Below are positions 7,933 through 18,335 of a stretch of 64,000 nucleotides of DNA, one piece after another. This DNA is from Streptomyces sp. NBC_00483 (GTDB lineage Bacteria > Actinomycetota > Actinomycetes > Streptomycetales > Streptomycetaceae). The stretch spans positions 8,122,001 to 8,186,000 of the forward strand of contig NZ_CP107880.1 of NCBI RefSeq assembly GCF_036013745.1. The letters run 5' to 3'. The notes under the pieces were generated by a model. It had not been told where the DNA came from, did not search any database, and worked only from the letters and a program-made list of their open reading frames with translations. The position numbers were made by a program, and so were the translations under genes. The first letter of the stretch is position 1. The number at the start of each line of letters is the position of its first letter.

Positions 7933-9000
7933 GTGCCACCTGTGCCCTCGGCCCCAGAGGCTGCCGACGCGGTGGACGTGACCGCGCTTTTGGAGCGCGG
8001 CCGAACCCTGGCCACCCCCGTGCTGAAGGCGGCGGTGGACCGCCTGGCGTCACCGATGGACACCGTCGCCGCGTACCACTTCGGCTGGATCGACGCCGAG
8101 GGCAACCCGGCCGACGGTGACGGCGGCAAGGCCGTGCGCCCCGCCCTGGCCGTGCTGTCCGCACAGGCCGCGGGCGCCGACCCGGAGGTCGGCGTGCCGG
8201 GCGCCGTCGCGGTCGAGCTCGTCCACAACTTCTCGCTGCTGCACGACGACCTGATGGACGGCGACGAGCAGCGCCGCCACCGCGACACGGTGTGGAAGGT
8301 GCACGGCCCCGCCCAGGCGATCCTCGTCGGCGACGCCCTCTTCGCGCTGGCCAACGAGGTCATCCTGGAGCTGGAGACCGTCGACGCGGGCCGCGCCACG
8401 CGCCGCCTGACCACCGCGACCCGCGCCCTCATCGACGGGCAGGCGCAGGACATCGGGTTCGAGCACCGCGAGCGCGTCAGCGTCGTGGAGTGCCTGGAGA
8501 TGGAGGGCAACAAGACGGGCGCGCTGCTCGCCTGCGCCTCCTCCATCGGCGCGGTCCTCGGCGGCGCCGACGACGCGACCGCCGACGCCCTGGAGAAGTA
8601 CGGCTACCACCTGGGCCTCGCCTTCCAGGCCGTCGACGACCTGCTCGGCATCTGGGGCGACCCCGAGTCGACCGGCAAGCAGACCTGGAGCGACCTGCGC
8701 CAGCGCAAGAAGTCCCTGCCGGTCGTCGCCGCGCTCGGCGCCGGCGGACCGGCCTCCGAGCAACTCGGCGAGCTCTTGGCCGCCGACGCCAAGGACGTCG
8801 ACTTCGACACCTTCACCGAGGCGGACTTCGCCGCCCGCGCCGCCCTCATCGAGGAGGCCGGCGGGCGCGAGTGGACCGCCGAAGAAGCGCGGCGCCAGTA
8901 CGCCGTCGCCCTCGAAGCCCTGGACTCCGTCCAGATGTCAGCCACGGTGCGCGCCCAGTTCGTGGCGCTCGCCGACTTCGTCGTCGTACGAAAGAGATGA
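7933..9000 (+). CDS. Polyprenyl (farnesyl-type) diphosphate synthase
   Basis: A 355-residue trans-prenyltransferase with the first Asp-rich motif DDLMD at residues 105-109 and the second, FQAVDDLLGIWGD, near 230. It condenses IPP with allylic diphosphates, and in this operon it should provide the C15 farnesyl diphosphate consumed by HpnD. The two residues between the aspartates of the first motif are the standard DDxxD spacing. I chose GTG 7933 because AAGGAGAG lies 5 nt upstream; an in-frame GTG at 7813 overlapping hpnE would add 40 repeat-rich residues. Chain length cannot be read with certainty from sequence alone. Confidence 0.9.
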   Translation: MPPVPSAPEAADAVDVTALLERGRTLATPVLKAAVDRLASPMDTVAAYHFGWIDAEGNPADGDGGKAVRPALAVLSAQAAGADPEVGVPGAVAVELVHNFSLLHDDLMDGDEQRRHRDTVWKVHGPAQAILVGDALFALANEVILELETVDAGRATRRLTTATRALIDGQAQDIGFEHRERVSVVECLEMEGNKTGALLACASSIGAVLGGADDATADALEKYGYHLGLAFQAVDDLLGIWGDPESTGKQTWSDLRQRKKSLPVVAALGAGGPASEQLGELLAADAKDVDFDTFTEADFAARAALIEEAGGREWTAEEARRQYAVALEALDSVQMSATVRAQFVALADFVVVRKR

Positions 9001-9103
9001 TCACTATCGGCCGTATATGACTCGCAGTCGCCGGCCGGTGTCCCGCCAGGGCTCCGGCCGACGGTTACCCAGCAGAGAAGAAGCACTGCATGAAGGGATA
9101 GCC

Positions 9104-11110
9104 ATGACAGCGACGACCGACGGAAGCTCCGGCGCCACGGCGCCGCAGACGACCTCGGCCACCACTGCCCAACTGACCGACACGACCCCCGGGGCCAGCG
9201 GGCCCCAAACCGCCGCCGGCCGAGCCATACAGCGCGCCACGGACTTCCTGCTCGCGCGGCAGGACGACCGGGGCTGGTGGAAGGGCGACCTCGACACGAA
9301 CGTGACGATGGACGCCGAAGACCTGCTGCTGCGCCAGTTCCTCGGCATCAGGGACAAGGCCACCACCGACGCCGCCGCGCTGTTCATCCGCGGCGAGCAG
9401 CGCGAGGACGGCACCTGGGCCACCTTCTACGGCGGCCCCGGCGAACTGTCCACCACCATCGAGGCGTACGTCGCGCTGCGCCTGGCCGGTGACTCCCCGG
9501 ACGACGCGCACATGGCCAAGGCCTCCGCGTGGATCCGCGAGCGCGGCGGAATCGCCGCCAGCCGCGTGTTCACCCGGATCTGGCTGGCCCTGTTCGGCTG
9601 GTGGAAGTGGGACGACCTCCCCGAACTCCCGCCGGAGCTCATCTACTTCCCCAAGTGGATGCCGCTCAACATCTACGACTTCGGATGCTGGGCGCGGCAG
9701 ACGATCGTGCCGCTCACCGTGGTCTCCGCGAAGCGCCCGGTGCGCCCCGCGCCGTTCCCGCTGGACGAGCTGCACACCGACGCCCGCGATCCGAACCCCG
9801 CCAAGCCCCTTGCCCCGGTGGCGAGTTGGGACGGCGCGTTCCAGCGGCTCGACAAGATCATGCACGGCTATCAAAAGGTGGCCCTCAAGCGGCTGCGCAA
9901 GTCGGCGATGAACTCCGCGGCCCGCTGGATCGTCGAGCGCCAGGAGAACGACGGCTGCTGGGGCGGCATCCAGCCGCCCGCCGTCTACTCCGTCATCGCG
10001 CTCCACCTGCTCGGCTACGACCTCGAACACCCGGTCCTCAAGGCCGGGTTGGCGTCCCTCGACCGGTTCGCCGTGTGGCGCGAGGACGGGGCCCGGATGA
10101 TCGAGGCCTGCCAGTCGCCGGTGTGGGACACGTGCCTTGCGATCATCGCGCTCGCCGACGCGGGCCTGCCCGCCGACCACCCGGCGCTCGTCAAGGCCGC
10201 CGAGTGGATGATCACCGAGCAGATCGACCGGCCGGGCGACTGGTCCGTGCGCAGGCCCGCGCTCGAACCCGGGGGCTGGGCCTTCGAGTTCGACAACGAC
10301 AACTACCCCGACATCGACGACACCGCCGAGGTCGTGCTCGCGCTGCGCCGCGTCGCCCACCCCGACAAGGCGCGCGTCGAGAGGGCCATCGAGCGCGGCG
10401 TGCGCTGGAACCTCGGGATGCAGTCGAAGAACGGCGCGTGGGGCGCCTTCGACGTCGACAACACCAGCCCGTTCCCCAACCGGCTGCCGTTCTGCGACTT
10501 CGGCGAGGTCATCGACCCGCCGTCCGCCGACGTCACCGGGCACGTCGTCGAGATGCTCGCCATCGAGGGCCACACGCGCGACCCGCGCACCCGGCGCGGC
10601 ATCGAGTGGCTGCTCGCCGAACAGGAGGACAGCGGCGCCTGGTTCGGCCGCTGGGGCGTCAACTACGTCTACGGCACAGGGTCCGTGGTGCCCGCCCTGA
10701 TCGCGGCCGGCCTGCCCGCCTCGCACCCCGCGATCAGACGGGCCGTCAGCTGGCTGGAGTCCGTCCAGAACGAGGACGGCGGCTGGGGTGAGGACCTGCG
10801 CTCGTACCGCTACGAGGACTGGAAGGGGCACGGCGCCTCGACCGCCTCGCAGACCGGGTGGGCGCTGCTCGCGCTGCTCGCGGCGGGGGAGCGGGAGACG
10901 AAGGCCGTCGAACGAGGTGTCACGTACCTCGCCGACACCCAGACCGAGGACGGCACCTGGGACGAGCCGTACTTCACCGGGACCGGCTTCCCCTGGGACT
11001 TCTCGATCAACTACCACCTGTACAGGCAGGTGTTCCCGCTGACCGCACTCGGTCGGTATGTCAACGGCGAGCCCTTCAGTGACAAGGGCGCCGCCCCCAA
11101 GGGGAGCTGA
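9104..11110 (+). CDS. shc: Squalene-hopene cyclase
   Basis: A 668-residue terpene cyclase. The catalytic acid motif DIDD is at residues 403-406, followed by TAEV, and QW repeats (for example QEDSGAWFGRWG, QNEDGGWGEDL and QTEDGTWDEPY) run through the protein. It cyclises squalene to hopene and diplopterol at the membrane surface. ATG 9104 has GAAGGGA at good spacing; a longer upstream frame is not supported. The stop overlaps the hpnG ATG (TGATG). Length and motifs are those of a complete class II triterpene cyclase. Confidence 0.96.
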   Translation: MTATTDGSSGATAPQTTSATTAQLTDTTPGASGPQTAAGRAIQRATDFLLARQDDRGWWKGDLDTNVTMDAEDLLLRQFLGIRDKATTDAAALFIRGEQREDGTWATFYGGPGELSTTIEAYVALRLAGDSPDDAHMAKASAWIRERGGIAASRVFTRIWLALFGWWKWDDLPELPPELIYFPKWMPLNIYDFGCWARQTIVPLTVVSAKRPVRPAPFPLDELHTDARDPNPAKPLAPVASWDGAFQRLDKIMHGYQKVALKRLRKSAMNSAARWIVERQENDGCWGGIQPPAVYSVIALHLLGYDLEHPVLKAGLASLDRFAVWREDGARMIEACQSPVWDTCLAIIALADAGLPADHPALVKAAEWMITEQIDRPGDWSVRRPALEPGGWAFEFDNDNYPDIDDTAEVVLALRRVAHPDKARVERAIERGVRWNLGMQSKNGAWGAFDVDNTSPFPNRLPFCDFGEVIDPPSADVTGHVVEMLAIEGHTRDPRTRRGIEWLLAEQEDSGAWFGRWGVNYVYGTGSVVPALIAAGLPASHPAIRRAVSWLESVQNEDGGWGEDLRSYRYEDWKGHGASTASQTGWALLALLAAGERETKAVERGVTYLADTQTEDGTWDEPYFTGTGFPWDFSINYHLYRQVFPLTALGRYVNGEPFSDKGAAPKGS

Positions 11111-11766
11111 TGACCGCATCGCCGGTGGCCCGCCCACCGGAGACCGCGCCGCTGCTGGTCGCCTGCGCGCTCGGCATCGAGCACCTCGCGCTGCGCAGCG
11201 GCAGCCGGGCCGGGGCCACGAGCCCCGTGACCGTGCTGCGTACGGGCATGGGGCCGAAGGCCGCCGAGCAAGCGGTGACCCGCGCCCTCGGTGACGCCGT
11301 GCTGCGCGACGCCGCCGTCGTGGCCACCGGGTTCTGCGCCGGGCTCGCGCCCGGCATGCACCCCGGCGACCTGGTGGTGGCCGAAGAGACCCGTGACACG
11401 TACGGCGCCACGCCGTGCGCGGGCACGGAGCTCCTGGTCAAGGAGCTGGTCAAGGCCGTGCCGGGCAGGACCGTGCACACCGGGCCGCTGACCGGCTCGG
11501 ACCACGTGGTGCGCGGTCACGAGCGTGCCGACCTGCTCGCGACCGGCGCGATCGCCGTCGACATGGAGTCGGCCGCGACCCTGCGGGCGGCCGGTGGCAC
11601 CGGGAAGCGTCCGGTTGCCGCCGTCCGGGTGGTCGTGGACGCTCCAGAACATGAACTCGTCAGGATCGGCACGGTTCGCGGTGGACTATCGGCTTTCCGT
11701 GTCCTTCGTGCCGTCCTTCCCGCTTTTTTTGAATGGCACCGTTCTTTGCTGCTCCCTCGGAGGTGA
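11110..11766 (+). CDS. hpnG: Adenosylhopane nucleosidase/phosphorylase HpnG
   Basis: A 218-residue PNP/UDP-phosphorylase-fold protein. VVATGFCAGLAPGMHPGDLVV and the nucleoside-binding AVDMESAA (VDMES near residue 154) are family hallmarks. In hopanoid side-chain synthesis HpnG releases adenine from adenosylhopane to give ribosylhopane. It starts at the TGATG junction with shc and ends 6 bp before hpnH; the GGAGGTGA ribosome site of hpnH overlaps its stop. A generic purine phosphorylase is the alternative, but gene order strongly supports HpnG. Confidence 0.9.
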   Translation: MTASPVARPPETAPLLVACALGIEHLALRSGSRAGATSPVTVLRTGMGPKAAEQAVTRALGDAVLRDAAVVATGFCAGLAPGMHPGDLVVAEETRDTYGATPCAGTELLVKELVKAVPGRTVHTGPLTGSDHVVRGHERADLLATGAIAVDMESAATLRAAGGTGKRPVAAVRVVVDAPEHELVRIGTVRGGLSAFRVLRAVLPAFFEWHRSLLLPRR

Positions 11767-11772
11767 GCCCAG

Positions 11773-12795
11773 ATGGCCATGCCGCTTCGTCAATCCATCA
11801 AGGTCGCGACCTATCTCGTTGAACAGAAGATCCGCCGGCGGGACAAGTTTCCGCTCATCGTCGAATTGGAGCCGCTCTTCGCCTGCAACCTGGCGTGCGA
11901 GGGCTGCGGAAAGATCCAGCACCCGGCCGGGGTGCTCAAGCAGCGCATGCCGGTCGCCCAGGCCGTCGGCGCCGTCCTCGAGTCGGGCGCGCCGATGGTG
12001 TCCATCGCCGGCGGTGAGCCGCTGATGCACCCTCAGATCCACGAGATCGTGCGGCAGTTGGTGGCCAAGAAGAAGTACGTCTTCCTGTGCACCAATGCGA
12101 TGCTGCTGCGCAAGAAGATGGAGAAGTTCACGCCCTCGCCGTACTTCGCCTTCACGGTGCACATCGACGGCATGCGCGAGCGGCACGACGAGTCCGTCGC
12201 CAAGGAAGGTGTCTTCGACGAGGCGGTCGAGGCGATCAAGGAGGCCAAGAAGCGCGGCTTCCGGGTCACCACGAACTCGACCTTCTTCAACACGGACACC
12301 CCGCAGAACATCATCGAGGTGCTCAACTACCTCAACGACGACCTCCAGGTCGACGAGATGATGATCTCGCCCGCGTACGCCTACGAGAAGGCGCCCGACC
12401 AGGACCACTTCCTGGGCGTCACGCAGACCCGTGAACTGTTCAAGAAGGCGTTCACGGGTGGCAACAGGCGGCGCTGGCGGCTCAATCACTCGCCCCTGTT
12501 CCTCGACTTCCTCGAGGGCAAGGTCGACTTCCCGTGCACCGCGTGGGCCATCCCCAACTACTCGCTCTTCGGCTGGCAGAAGCCCTGCTATCTGATGGCG
12601 GACGGGTACGTGCCCACGTACAAGGAGCTCATCGAGAAGACCGACTGGGACGCCTACGGCCGCGGCAAGGACCCGCGCTGCGACAACTGCATGGCGCACT
12701 GCGGCTACGAGCCGACGGCCGTGCTCGCCACCATGGGGTCGCTGAAGGAGTCCATCCGCGCCGTGTCCGAGACCGTCGCCGGGAATCGTGGGTGA
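11773..12795 (+). CDS. hpnH: Adenosylhopene transferase HpnH (radical SAM)
   Basis: A 340-residue radical SAM enzyme. The 4Fe-4S cluster motif CNLACEGC places the cysteines at residues 38, 42 and 45 (CxxxCxxC), and AGGEPLMHP is the GGE SAM-binding motif. A second Cys-rich segment ([10 protein letters not shown], near residue 300) is typical of the C-terminal region of HpnH and SPASM-like proteins. HpnH adds the 5'-deoxyadenosyl group to hopene to give adenosylhopane, the substrate of HpnG. The ribosome site GGAGGTGA lies 6 nt before the ATG. Confidence 0.95.
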   Translation: MAMPLRQSIKVATYLVEQKIRRRDKFPLIVELEPLFACNLACEGCGKIQHPAGVLKQRMPVAQAVGAVLESGAPMVSIAGGEPLMHPQIHEIVRQLVAKKKYVFLCTNAMLLRKKMEKFTPSPYFAFTVHIDGMRERHDESVAKEGVFDEAVEAIKEAKKRGFRVTTNSTFFNTDTPQNIIEVLNYLNDDLQVDEMMISPAYAYEKAPDQDHFLGVTQTRELFKKAFTGGNRRRWRLNHSPLFLDFLEGKVDFPCTAWAIPNYSLFGWQKPCYLMADGYVPTYKELIEKTDWDAYGRGKDPRCDNCMAHCGYEPTAVLATMGSLKESIRAVSETVAGNRG

Positions 12796-13969
12796 CGACG
12801 CCATGAATCCCGGAGAGCCCGTCCCACTGGGCCTCCCCGAGGTACCGGTCCGACCTATCGCTGAACGGCGGGTCAGCCGTCAGATCCAGGTCGGACCGGT
12901 GGCCGTGGGAGGCGGGGCACCCGTTTCCGTACAGTCGATGACCACGACGCGCACGTCCGACATCGGGGCGACGCTGCAGCAGATCGCCGAACTGACCGCC
13001 TCCGGCTGCCAGATCGTGCGAGTGGCGTGCCCCACGCAGGACGACGCGGACGCGCTCGCGACCATCGCGCGCAAGTCGCAGATCCCCGTGATCGCGGACA
13101 TTCACTTCCAGCCGAAGTACGTGTTCGCCGCCATCGACGCGGGGTGCGCGGCGGTGCGCGTGAACCCGGGCAACATCAAGCAGTTCGACGACAAGGTGAA
13201 GCAGATCGCGCGGGCGGCATCGGACGCCGGCACACCGATCCGCATCGGGGTCAACGCCGGCTCGCTGGACAAGCGCCTGCTCCAGAAGTACGGGAAGGCG
13301 ACCCCGGAGGCCCTCGTCGAGTCGGCGCTGTGGGAGGCCTCGCTCTTCGAGGAGCACGGCTTCCGGGACATCAAGATCTCGGTGAAGCACAACGACCCCG
13401 TGGTGATGGTCAACGCGTACCGGCAGCTCGCCGCCGCGTGCGACTACCCGCTGCACCTCGGGGTCACCGAGGCAGGACCCGCCTTCCAGGGCACCATCAA
13501 GTCCGCCGTGGCCTTCGGAGCGCTGCTCTCCGAGGGCATCGGTGACACCATCCGGGTCTCGCTGTCCGCGCCGCCCGCCGAGGAGTGCAAGGTCGGCATC
13601 CAGATCCTGGAGTCGCTGGGCCTGCGGCAGCGGCGCCTGGAGATCGTGTCGTGCCCGTCGTGCGGGCGCGCGCAGGTCGACGTCTACAAGCTCGCCGACG
13701 AGGTGACCGCCGGGCTCGAAGGCATGGAGGTGCCGCTGCGCGTGGCCGTCATGGGGTGCGTGGTCAACGGTCCGGGGGAGGCCCGCGAGGCGGACCTCGG
13801 TGTCGCGTCCGGCAACGGCAAGGGCCAGATCTTCGTCAAGGGCGAGGTCGTCAAGACCGTCCCCGAGTCGAAGATCGTCGAGACGCTCATTGAAGAGGCG
13901 ATGCGGATCGCCGAACAGATGGAGAAGGACGGCGTCGCGTCGGGAGCTCCCGACGTCACCGTGAGCTGA
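12788..13969 (+). CDS. ispG: 4-hydroxy-3-methylbut-2-en-1-yl diphosphate synthase (flavodoxin/ferredoxin dependent)
   Basis: A 393-residue IspG/GcpE. The TIM-barrel N-terminus ([12 protein letters not shown]) is followed by cluster cysteines C289 and C292 (CPSCGR) and C324 in [10 protein letters not shown], which ligate the 4Fe-4S cluster. It catalyses the penultimate step of the MEP pathway, feeding IPP/DMAPP. The GTG at 12788 overlaps the hpnH end by 8 bp; ATG 12803 is an alternative start. Placed with dxs inside a hopanoid operon, it is probably a dedicated extra copy, since Streptomyces genomes usually carry another ispG elsewhere (known of the genus, not visible here). Confidence 0.95.
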   Translation: MGDDAMNPGEPVPLGLPEVPVRPIAERRVSRQIQVGPVAVGGGAPVSVQSMTTTRTSDIGATLQQIAELTASGCQIVRVACPTQDDADALATIARKSQIPVIADIHFQPKYVFAAIDAGCAAVRVNPGNIKQFDDKVKQIARAASDAGTPIRIGVNAGSLDKRLLQKYGKATPEALVESALWEASLFEEHGFRDIKISVKHNDPVVMVNAYRQLAAACDYPLHLGVTEAGPAFQGTIKSAVAFGALLSEGIGDTIRVSLSAPPAEECKVGIQILESLGLRQRRLEIVSCPSCGRAQVDVYKLADEVTAGLEGMEVPLRVAVMGCVVNGPGEAREADLGVASGNGKGQIFVKGEVVKTVPESKIVETLIEEAMRIAEQMEKDGVASGAPDVTVS

Positions 13970-14017
13970 GTTCTGAAGTGCTGAGTTCTTAAGTACGGAT
14001 GGGAAGGGGGCTCGAGC

Positions 14018-15967
14018 GTGACGATTCTGGAGAGCATCCGGGGGCCGCGCGACCTGAAGGCGCTGAGCGAGGAGGAGATCGGTGAACTGGCCCATGAGGT
14101 CAGAGAGTTCCTGATTCACGCGGTCGCGAGGACGGGGGGACACCTCGGGCCGAACCTGGGCGTGGTGGAACTGTCCATCGCGCTGCACCGGGTCTTCGAA
14201 TCGCCGGTCGACCGCCTCGTGTGGGACACCGGCCACCAGAGCTATGTGCACAAGCTTCTGACGGGCAGCCAGGACTTCTCCAAGCTGCGCGGCAAGGGCG
14301 GCCTGTCCGGCTACCCCTCGCGCGAGGAGTCCGAGCACGACATCGTGGAGAACTCGCACGCCTCCACGGCCCTCGGCTGGGCCGACGGCCTCGCCAAGGC
14401 ACGCCAGGTGCAGGGCGAGCGCGGGCACGTCGTCGCCGTCATCGGGGACGGCGCGCTGACCGGGGGCATGGCCTGGGAGGCCCTGAACAACATCGCGGCC
14501 GCCAAGGACCGGCCGCTGATCATCGTCGTCAACGACAACGAGCGCTCGTACGCGCCCACGATCGGCGGCCTCGCCAACCATCTGGCGACGCTGCGCACCA
14601 CGGACTCGTACGAGAAGGTGCTGGCCTGGGGCAAGGACGTGCTGCTGAAGACCCCCGTGGTCGGGCACACGGTCTACGAGTCGCTGCACGGCGCGAAGAA
14701 GGGCTTCAAGGACGCGTTCGCGCCGCAGGGCATGTTCGAGGACCTCGGCCTGAAGTACGTCGGTCCCATCGACGGCCATGACGTGGGCGCCGTCGAATCC
14801 GCCCTGCGACGTGCAAAACGCTTCCATGGCCCGGTACTTGTGCACTGCCTGACCGAGAAGGGGCGCGGCTACGAGCCCGCGCTCGCCGACGAGGCCGACC
14901 GCTTCCACACCGTCGGCGTGATGGACCCGCTCACCTGCGAGCCGCTCGCGCCGTCCAACGGGCCCTCCTGGACCTCGGTGTTCGGCGACGAGATCGCGGC
15001 GATCGGGCGCGAGCGCGAGGACGTCGTCGCGATCACCGCGGCGATGCTGCACCCGGTGGGGCTCACCAAGTTCGCGGAGGAGTTCCCCGAGCGGGTGTGG
15101 GACGTCGGGATCGCCGAACAGCACGCCGCCGTGTCGGCCGCCGGACTTGCAACGGGCGGACTGCACCCGGTCGTTGCCGTGTACGCGACCTTCCTCAACC
15201 GGGCCTTCGACCAGCTCCTCATGGACGTCGCTCTGCACAAATGCGGAGTCACCTTCGTACTCGACCGGGCCGGCGTCACCGGCGCCGACGGGGCATCCCA
15301 CAACGGCATGTGGGACATGTCCGTGCTCCAGGTCGTGCCCGGCCTGCGGATCGCCGCGCCACGCGACGCCGACCAACTCCGCTCGCAGCTACGGGAAGCG
15401 GTCGCCGTCGACGACGCACCGACCATGCTGCGGTTCCCCAAGGAGTCGGTGGGTGAGCCGATCGCGGCCGTCGACCGGGTCGGTGGCGTCGACGTGCTGC
15501 ACCGGGCCGGGGAGCCGCGGGTGCTGCTCGTCTCGGTCGGCGTGATGGCGCCGGTGTGCCTCCAGACCGCGGATCTGCTGGAGGCGCGCGGCATCAACTG
15601 CACTGTGGTGGACCCGCGTTGGGTCAAGCCCGTCGACCCCGACCTCGCGCCGCTCGCCGCCGCGCACGAGCTGGTCGCCGTCGTCGAGGACAACAGCAAG
15701 GCGGCGGGTGTCGGCTCGGCCGTCGCGCTCGCCCTCGGCGAGGCCGAAGTCGACGTCCCCGTACGGCGGTTCGGCATCCCGGAGCAGTTTCTGGCGCACG
15801 GCAAGCGGGGCGAGGTGCTCGCCGACATCGGTCTGACGCCTGTGGAGATCGCGGGGCGGATCAGCGCCAGCATGAGCCGCACAGCGGATAGTCGATCTGC
15901 GGGTAGTCGAACAGCGGGCAGTTCCACAACGGGCAGTCCCACAGCGGGCAAGGAGATCAACGCATGA
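14018..15967 (+). CDS. dxs: 1-deoxy-D-xylulose-5-phosphate synthase
   Basis: A 649-residue ThDP enzyme. [16 protein letters not shown] beginning at residue 143 is the ThDP-Mg motif, [14 protein letters not shown] is in the N-domain, and the transketolase pyrimidine and C-terminal domains follow. It makes DXP from pyruvate and glyceraldehyde-3-phosphate, the entry step of the MEP pathway. The GTG start has GGAAGGGGG upstream. The last 30 residues are a low-complexity tail made of five 15-bp repeats ([25 protein letters not shown]) not normally part of Dxs. The stop overlaps the next ATG (ATGA). Confidence 0.95.
   Translation: MTILESIRGPRDLKALSEEEIGELAHEVREFLIHAVARTGGHLGPNLGVVELSIALHRVFESPVDRLVWDTGHQSYVHKLLTGSQDFSKLRGKGGLSGYPSREESEHDIVENSHASTALGWADGLAKARQVQGERGHVVAVIGDGALTGGMAWEALNNIAAAKDRPLIIVVNDNERSYAPTIGGLANHLATLRTTDSYEKVLAWGKDVLLKTPVVGHTVYESLHGAKKGFKDAFAPQGMFEDLGLKYVGPIDGHDVGAVESALRRAKRFHGPVLVHCLTEKGRGYEPALADEADRFHTVGVMDPLTCEPLAPSNGPSWTSVFGDEIAAIGREREDVVAITAAMLHPVGLTKFAEEFPERVWDVGIAEQHAAVSAAGLATGGLHPVVAVYATFLNRAFDQLLMDVALHKCGVTFVLDRAGVTGADGASHNGMWDMSVLQVVPGLRIAAPRDADQLRSQLREAVAVDDAPTMLRFPKESVGEPIAAVDRVGGVDVLHRAGEPRVLLVSVGVMAPVCLQTADLLEARGINCTVVDPRWVKPVDPDLAPLAAAHELVAVVEDNSKAAGVGSAVALALGEAEVDVPVRRFGIPEQFLAHGKRGEVLADIGLTPVEIAGRISASMSRTADSRSAGSRTAGSSTTGSPTAGKEINA
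15881..15955 (+). repeat. Five 15-bp in-frame repeats at the dxs 3' end
   Basis: Five degenerate copies of a 15-bp unit (ACAGCGGGCAGT core) encode a pentapeptide repeat rich in Ser, Thr, Ala and Gly just before the stop and the overlapping start of hpnO. Confidence 0.7.
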
Positions 15968-17349
15968 GCAAGGAGTTCGACCTCGGCACGCTGCTCGCCG
16001 AGCGCGGCGCCGAACGGTACGAGCTGCACACCAAGTACCTCAACCACCAGCTGCCGAAAATGCTCCACACCATCGGCTTCGACAAGGTCTACGAGCGGGC
16101 CGAGGGCGCGCACTTCTGGGACGCGGACGGCAACGACTACCTGGACATGCTCGCCGGGTTCGGTGTCATGGGCCTCGGCCGGCACCACCCCGTCGTACGC
16201 AAGGCGCTGCACGACGTCCTCGACGCCTCTCTCGCCGACCTGACCCGCTTCGACTGCCAGCCGCTGCCGGGCCTGCTCGCCGAGAAACTGGTGGCGCACA
16301 GCCCGCACCTGGACCGGGTGTTCTTCGGCAACAGCGGTACGGAGGCGGTGGAGACGGCGCTGAAGTTCGCGCGGTACGCGACCGGCAAGCCGCGGATCCT
16401 GTACTGCGCGCACGCCTTCCACGGCCTGACGACCGGTGCGTTGTCGGTGAACGGGGAGGACGGCTTCCGCGACGGCTTCGCCCCGCTGCTGCCCGACACC
16501 CCGATCCCGCTCGGCGATCTCGACGCGCTGGCAAGGGAATTGAAGAAGGGCGACGTCGCCGGGCTCATCGTCGAACCGATCCAGGGCAAGGGCGTGTACG
16601 AGTCGCCGCCCGGCTATCTGAGGGCCGCGCAGGAGCTGCTGCGGGGGCACAAGGCGCTGCTGATCGCGGACGAGGTGCAGACGGGTCTCGGTCGCACCGG
16701 CGACTTCTACGCCTACCAGCACGAGGAGGGCGTAGAACCGGACCTGGTGTGCGTCGCCAAGGCGCTGTCGGGCGGGTATGTGCCGGTCGGCGCGACGCTC
16801 GGCAAGGACTGGATCTTCAAGAAGGTCTACTCGTCCATGGACCGGGTCCTCGTCCACTCGGCGAGCTTCGGCTCCAACGCGCAGGCGATGGCGGCGGGCC
16901 TCGCGGTCCTGTCCGTCATGGAGGACGAGGAGACGGTCGCGAACGCGCGGGCGATGGGCGAGCTGCTGAAGTCCCGGCTCGCCGAACTCATCGACCGCTA
17001 CGAGCTGTTGAGTGACGTGCGCGGGCGCGGGCTCATGATCGGCATCGAGTTCGGGCGGCCCAAGTCCCTGAAACTGCGCAGCCGTTGGACGATGCTGCAG
17101 GCCGCGCGCAAGGGCCTGTTCGCGCAGATGGTCGTGGTGCCGCTGCTCCAGAAGCACCGGATCCTGACCCAGGTCTCCGGCGACCACCTCGAAGTCATCA
17201 AACTGATCCCGCCGCTCGTGGTGAACGAGGCCGACGTCGAGCGCTTCGTCGAGGCGTTCACGGCGGTCATGGACGACGCGCACAGTGGGGGCGGGCTGAT
17301 GTGGGACTTCAGCAAGACGCTGATCAAACAGGCGGTGGCGAACCGCTGA
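15964..17349 (+). CDS. hpnO: Hopanoid side-chain aminotransferase HpnO (class III, PLP-dependent)
   Basis: A 461-residue class III aminotransferase. [18 protein letters not shown] is the PLP-phosphate region, [12 protein letters not shown] the Asp motif, and VAKALSGG carries the Schiff-base lysine, K266. In other bacteria HpnO aminates the side chain to give aminobacteriohopanetriol, and the Streptomyces clusters end with this gene. AAGGAG lies upstream of ATG 15964, which overlaps dxs by 4 bp. By sequence alone an ornithine- or acetylornithine-type aminotransferase is the alternative, so the role rests on position in the operon. Confidence 0.88.
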   Translation: MSKEFDLGTLLAERGAERYELHTKYLNHQLPKMLHTIGFDKVYERAEGAHFWDADGNDYLDMLAGFGVMGLGRHHPVVRKALHDVLDASLADLTRFDCQPLPGLLAEKLVAHSPHLDRVFFGNSGTEAVETALKFARYATGKPRILYCAHAFHGLTTGALSVNGEDGFRDGFAPLLPDTPIPLGDLDALARELKKGDVAGLIVEPIQGKGVYESPPGYLRAAQELLRGHKALLIADEVQTGLGRTGDFYAYQHEEGVEPDLVCVAKALSGGYVPVGATLGKDWIFKKVYSSMDRVLVHSASFGSNAQAMAAGLAVLSVMEDEETVANARAMGELLKSRLAELIDRYELLSDVRGRGLMIGIEFGRPKSLKLRSRWTMLQAARKGLFAQMVVVPLLQKHRILTQVSGDHLEVIKLIPPLVVNEADVERFVEAFTAVMDDAHSGGGLMWDFSKTLIKQAVANR

Positions 17350-17401
17350 GGGTGTCCCTCCCGGCTTCGGGCGGTGGCGCTTCGGGCGGTGGCTTCGGCT
17401 T

Positions 17402-17416
17402 TTGCCTCTGAGGCAA
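17402..17416. promoter_or_regulatory. Inverted repeat TTGCC-N5-GGCAA upstream of an XRE-cupin regulator
   Basis: TTGCCTCTGAGGCAA has perfect 5-bp arms around 5 nt and lies 41 bp before the ATG of the XRE-cupin gene; a further TTGCC half-site follows at 17422. The architecture matches the site before the second XRE-cupin gene (36135-36151), suggesting an autoregulatory operator. Confidence 0.5.
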
Positions 17417-17457
17417 GAAAGTTGCCGGAGGGGCACGGCTCTGGCTGAATCGACAGC

Positions 17458-18129
17458 ATGAGCCCTGCCCTCTCGCCGGACCAGCCGGATCAGCCGGACG
17501 AGGTCGACGGTGCGGAGGTCCCGGAACCCCCGGAACTTCCCGCCGTCGCACCCCAGCTCCGCGAACTGCGCCGCCGCGCGGCCCTCACCCTGGAGGCCGC
17601 CGCCGGAACCGCCGGCCTGTCCCCGGCGCACCTCTCCCGCCTGGAGACCGGACAGCGTCAGCCTTCGCTCCCGATGCTGCTCTCACTCGCCCGTATCTAC
17701 GGTACGACCGTATCCGAACTGCTCGGCGAGACCCCCGCCGACCGGGACGCGGTCGTGCGCGGCGGCACGATGGAGCCCACCGAGGCCGGGGGCTGGACGT
17801 ACCGGCAGGCCGGGTCGCCCGGCCGCGGCATGCAGGCGTTGCAGGTCCACGCGCCGTACGGGTCCCAGGGCGATGTCGTACGAGTGCATCCGGGGGAGGA
17901 GTGGCTGTACGTCCTGTCGGGGCGCCTGCGGCTGCGGCTCGGGGACACGTCCTACCTGCTCGACCCGGGCGACAGTTCCCACTTCGACTCGCTCACCCCG
18001 CACCGCATCGCCGCCGTCGACGAGGGCGGCGTCGACTTCCTCTTCGTCCACACCCTGCTGCAGAGCCCGACGGCCGCGCTGTGCCTCGGCCCGTCGGCGG
18101 GACCGGTAAAGGAGACCCGTCATGGCTGA
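17458..18129 (+). CDS. XRE-family transcriptional regulator with C-terminal cupin domain
   Basis: A 223-residue protein. The helix-turn-helix spans about residues 37-85 (LSPAHLSRLETGQRQPSL is the recognition region), and a cupin_2 domain lies at about 130-205 (VHPGEEWLYVLSGRLRLRLG, then HFDSLTPHRI). Such proteins sense small ligands through the cupin and bind DNA with the N-terminus. It overlaps the following small membrane protein by 8 bp. An inverted repeat 41 bp upstream is a plausible own operator. The ligand and targets are unknown; the downstream membrane protein may be part of the same response. Confidence 0.88.
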   Translation: MSPALSPDQPDQPDEVDGAEVPEPPELPAVAPQLRELRRRAALTLEAAAGTAGLSPAHLSRLETGQRQPSLPMLLSLARIYGTTVSELLGETPADRDAVVRGGTMEPTEAGGWTYRQAGSPGRGMQALQVHAPYGSQGDVVRVHPGEEWLYVLSGRLRLRLGDTSYLLDPGDSSHFDSLTPHRIAAVDEGGVDFLFVHTLLQSPTAALCLGPSAGPVKETRHG

Positions 18130-18307
18130 CACGTCCGATGCGGCTCACACGGCTGACACGACCGGGTCGACCCCGGGGCCGGCCCGCCGCGACATAGAGG
18201 ACAAGCTCCCGCGCGGCATTCTCGTTCGGGTCCTCGTGTACGTCTTCGCGGGGCATGCGCTGGCCGGGTTCATCTATTTGCTGTTCACGCTGGGCGGGAA
18301 TCAGTGA
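18122..18307 (+). CDS. Small single-pass membrane protein (DUF6126-like)
   Basis: 61 residues: a polar Thr/Asp-rich N-terminus, the basic stretch RRDIEDKLPRGILVRV, then one transmembrane helix (LVYVFAGHALAGFIYLLFTL). AAAGGAGA is well placed before the ATG. The pairing of this short EDKxPRG-type membrane protein with an XRE-cupin regulator fits the family I recall as DUF6126 in Streptomyces; that name is from memory. The function is unknown. Confidence 0.75.
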   Translation: MADTSDAAHTADTTGSTPGPARRDIEDKLPRGILVRVLVYVFAGHALAGFIYLLFTLGGNQ

Positions 18308-18335
18308 GGCGGTACTCGGCGTGAGGCGGGACCCC

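Noticed and set aside
12629..17631. Two 900-residue minus-strand frames opposite ispG, dxs and hpnO
   Set aside because: Composition is that of reverse-frame shadows and the sense genes have complete catalytic motifs.
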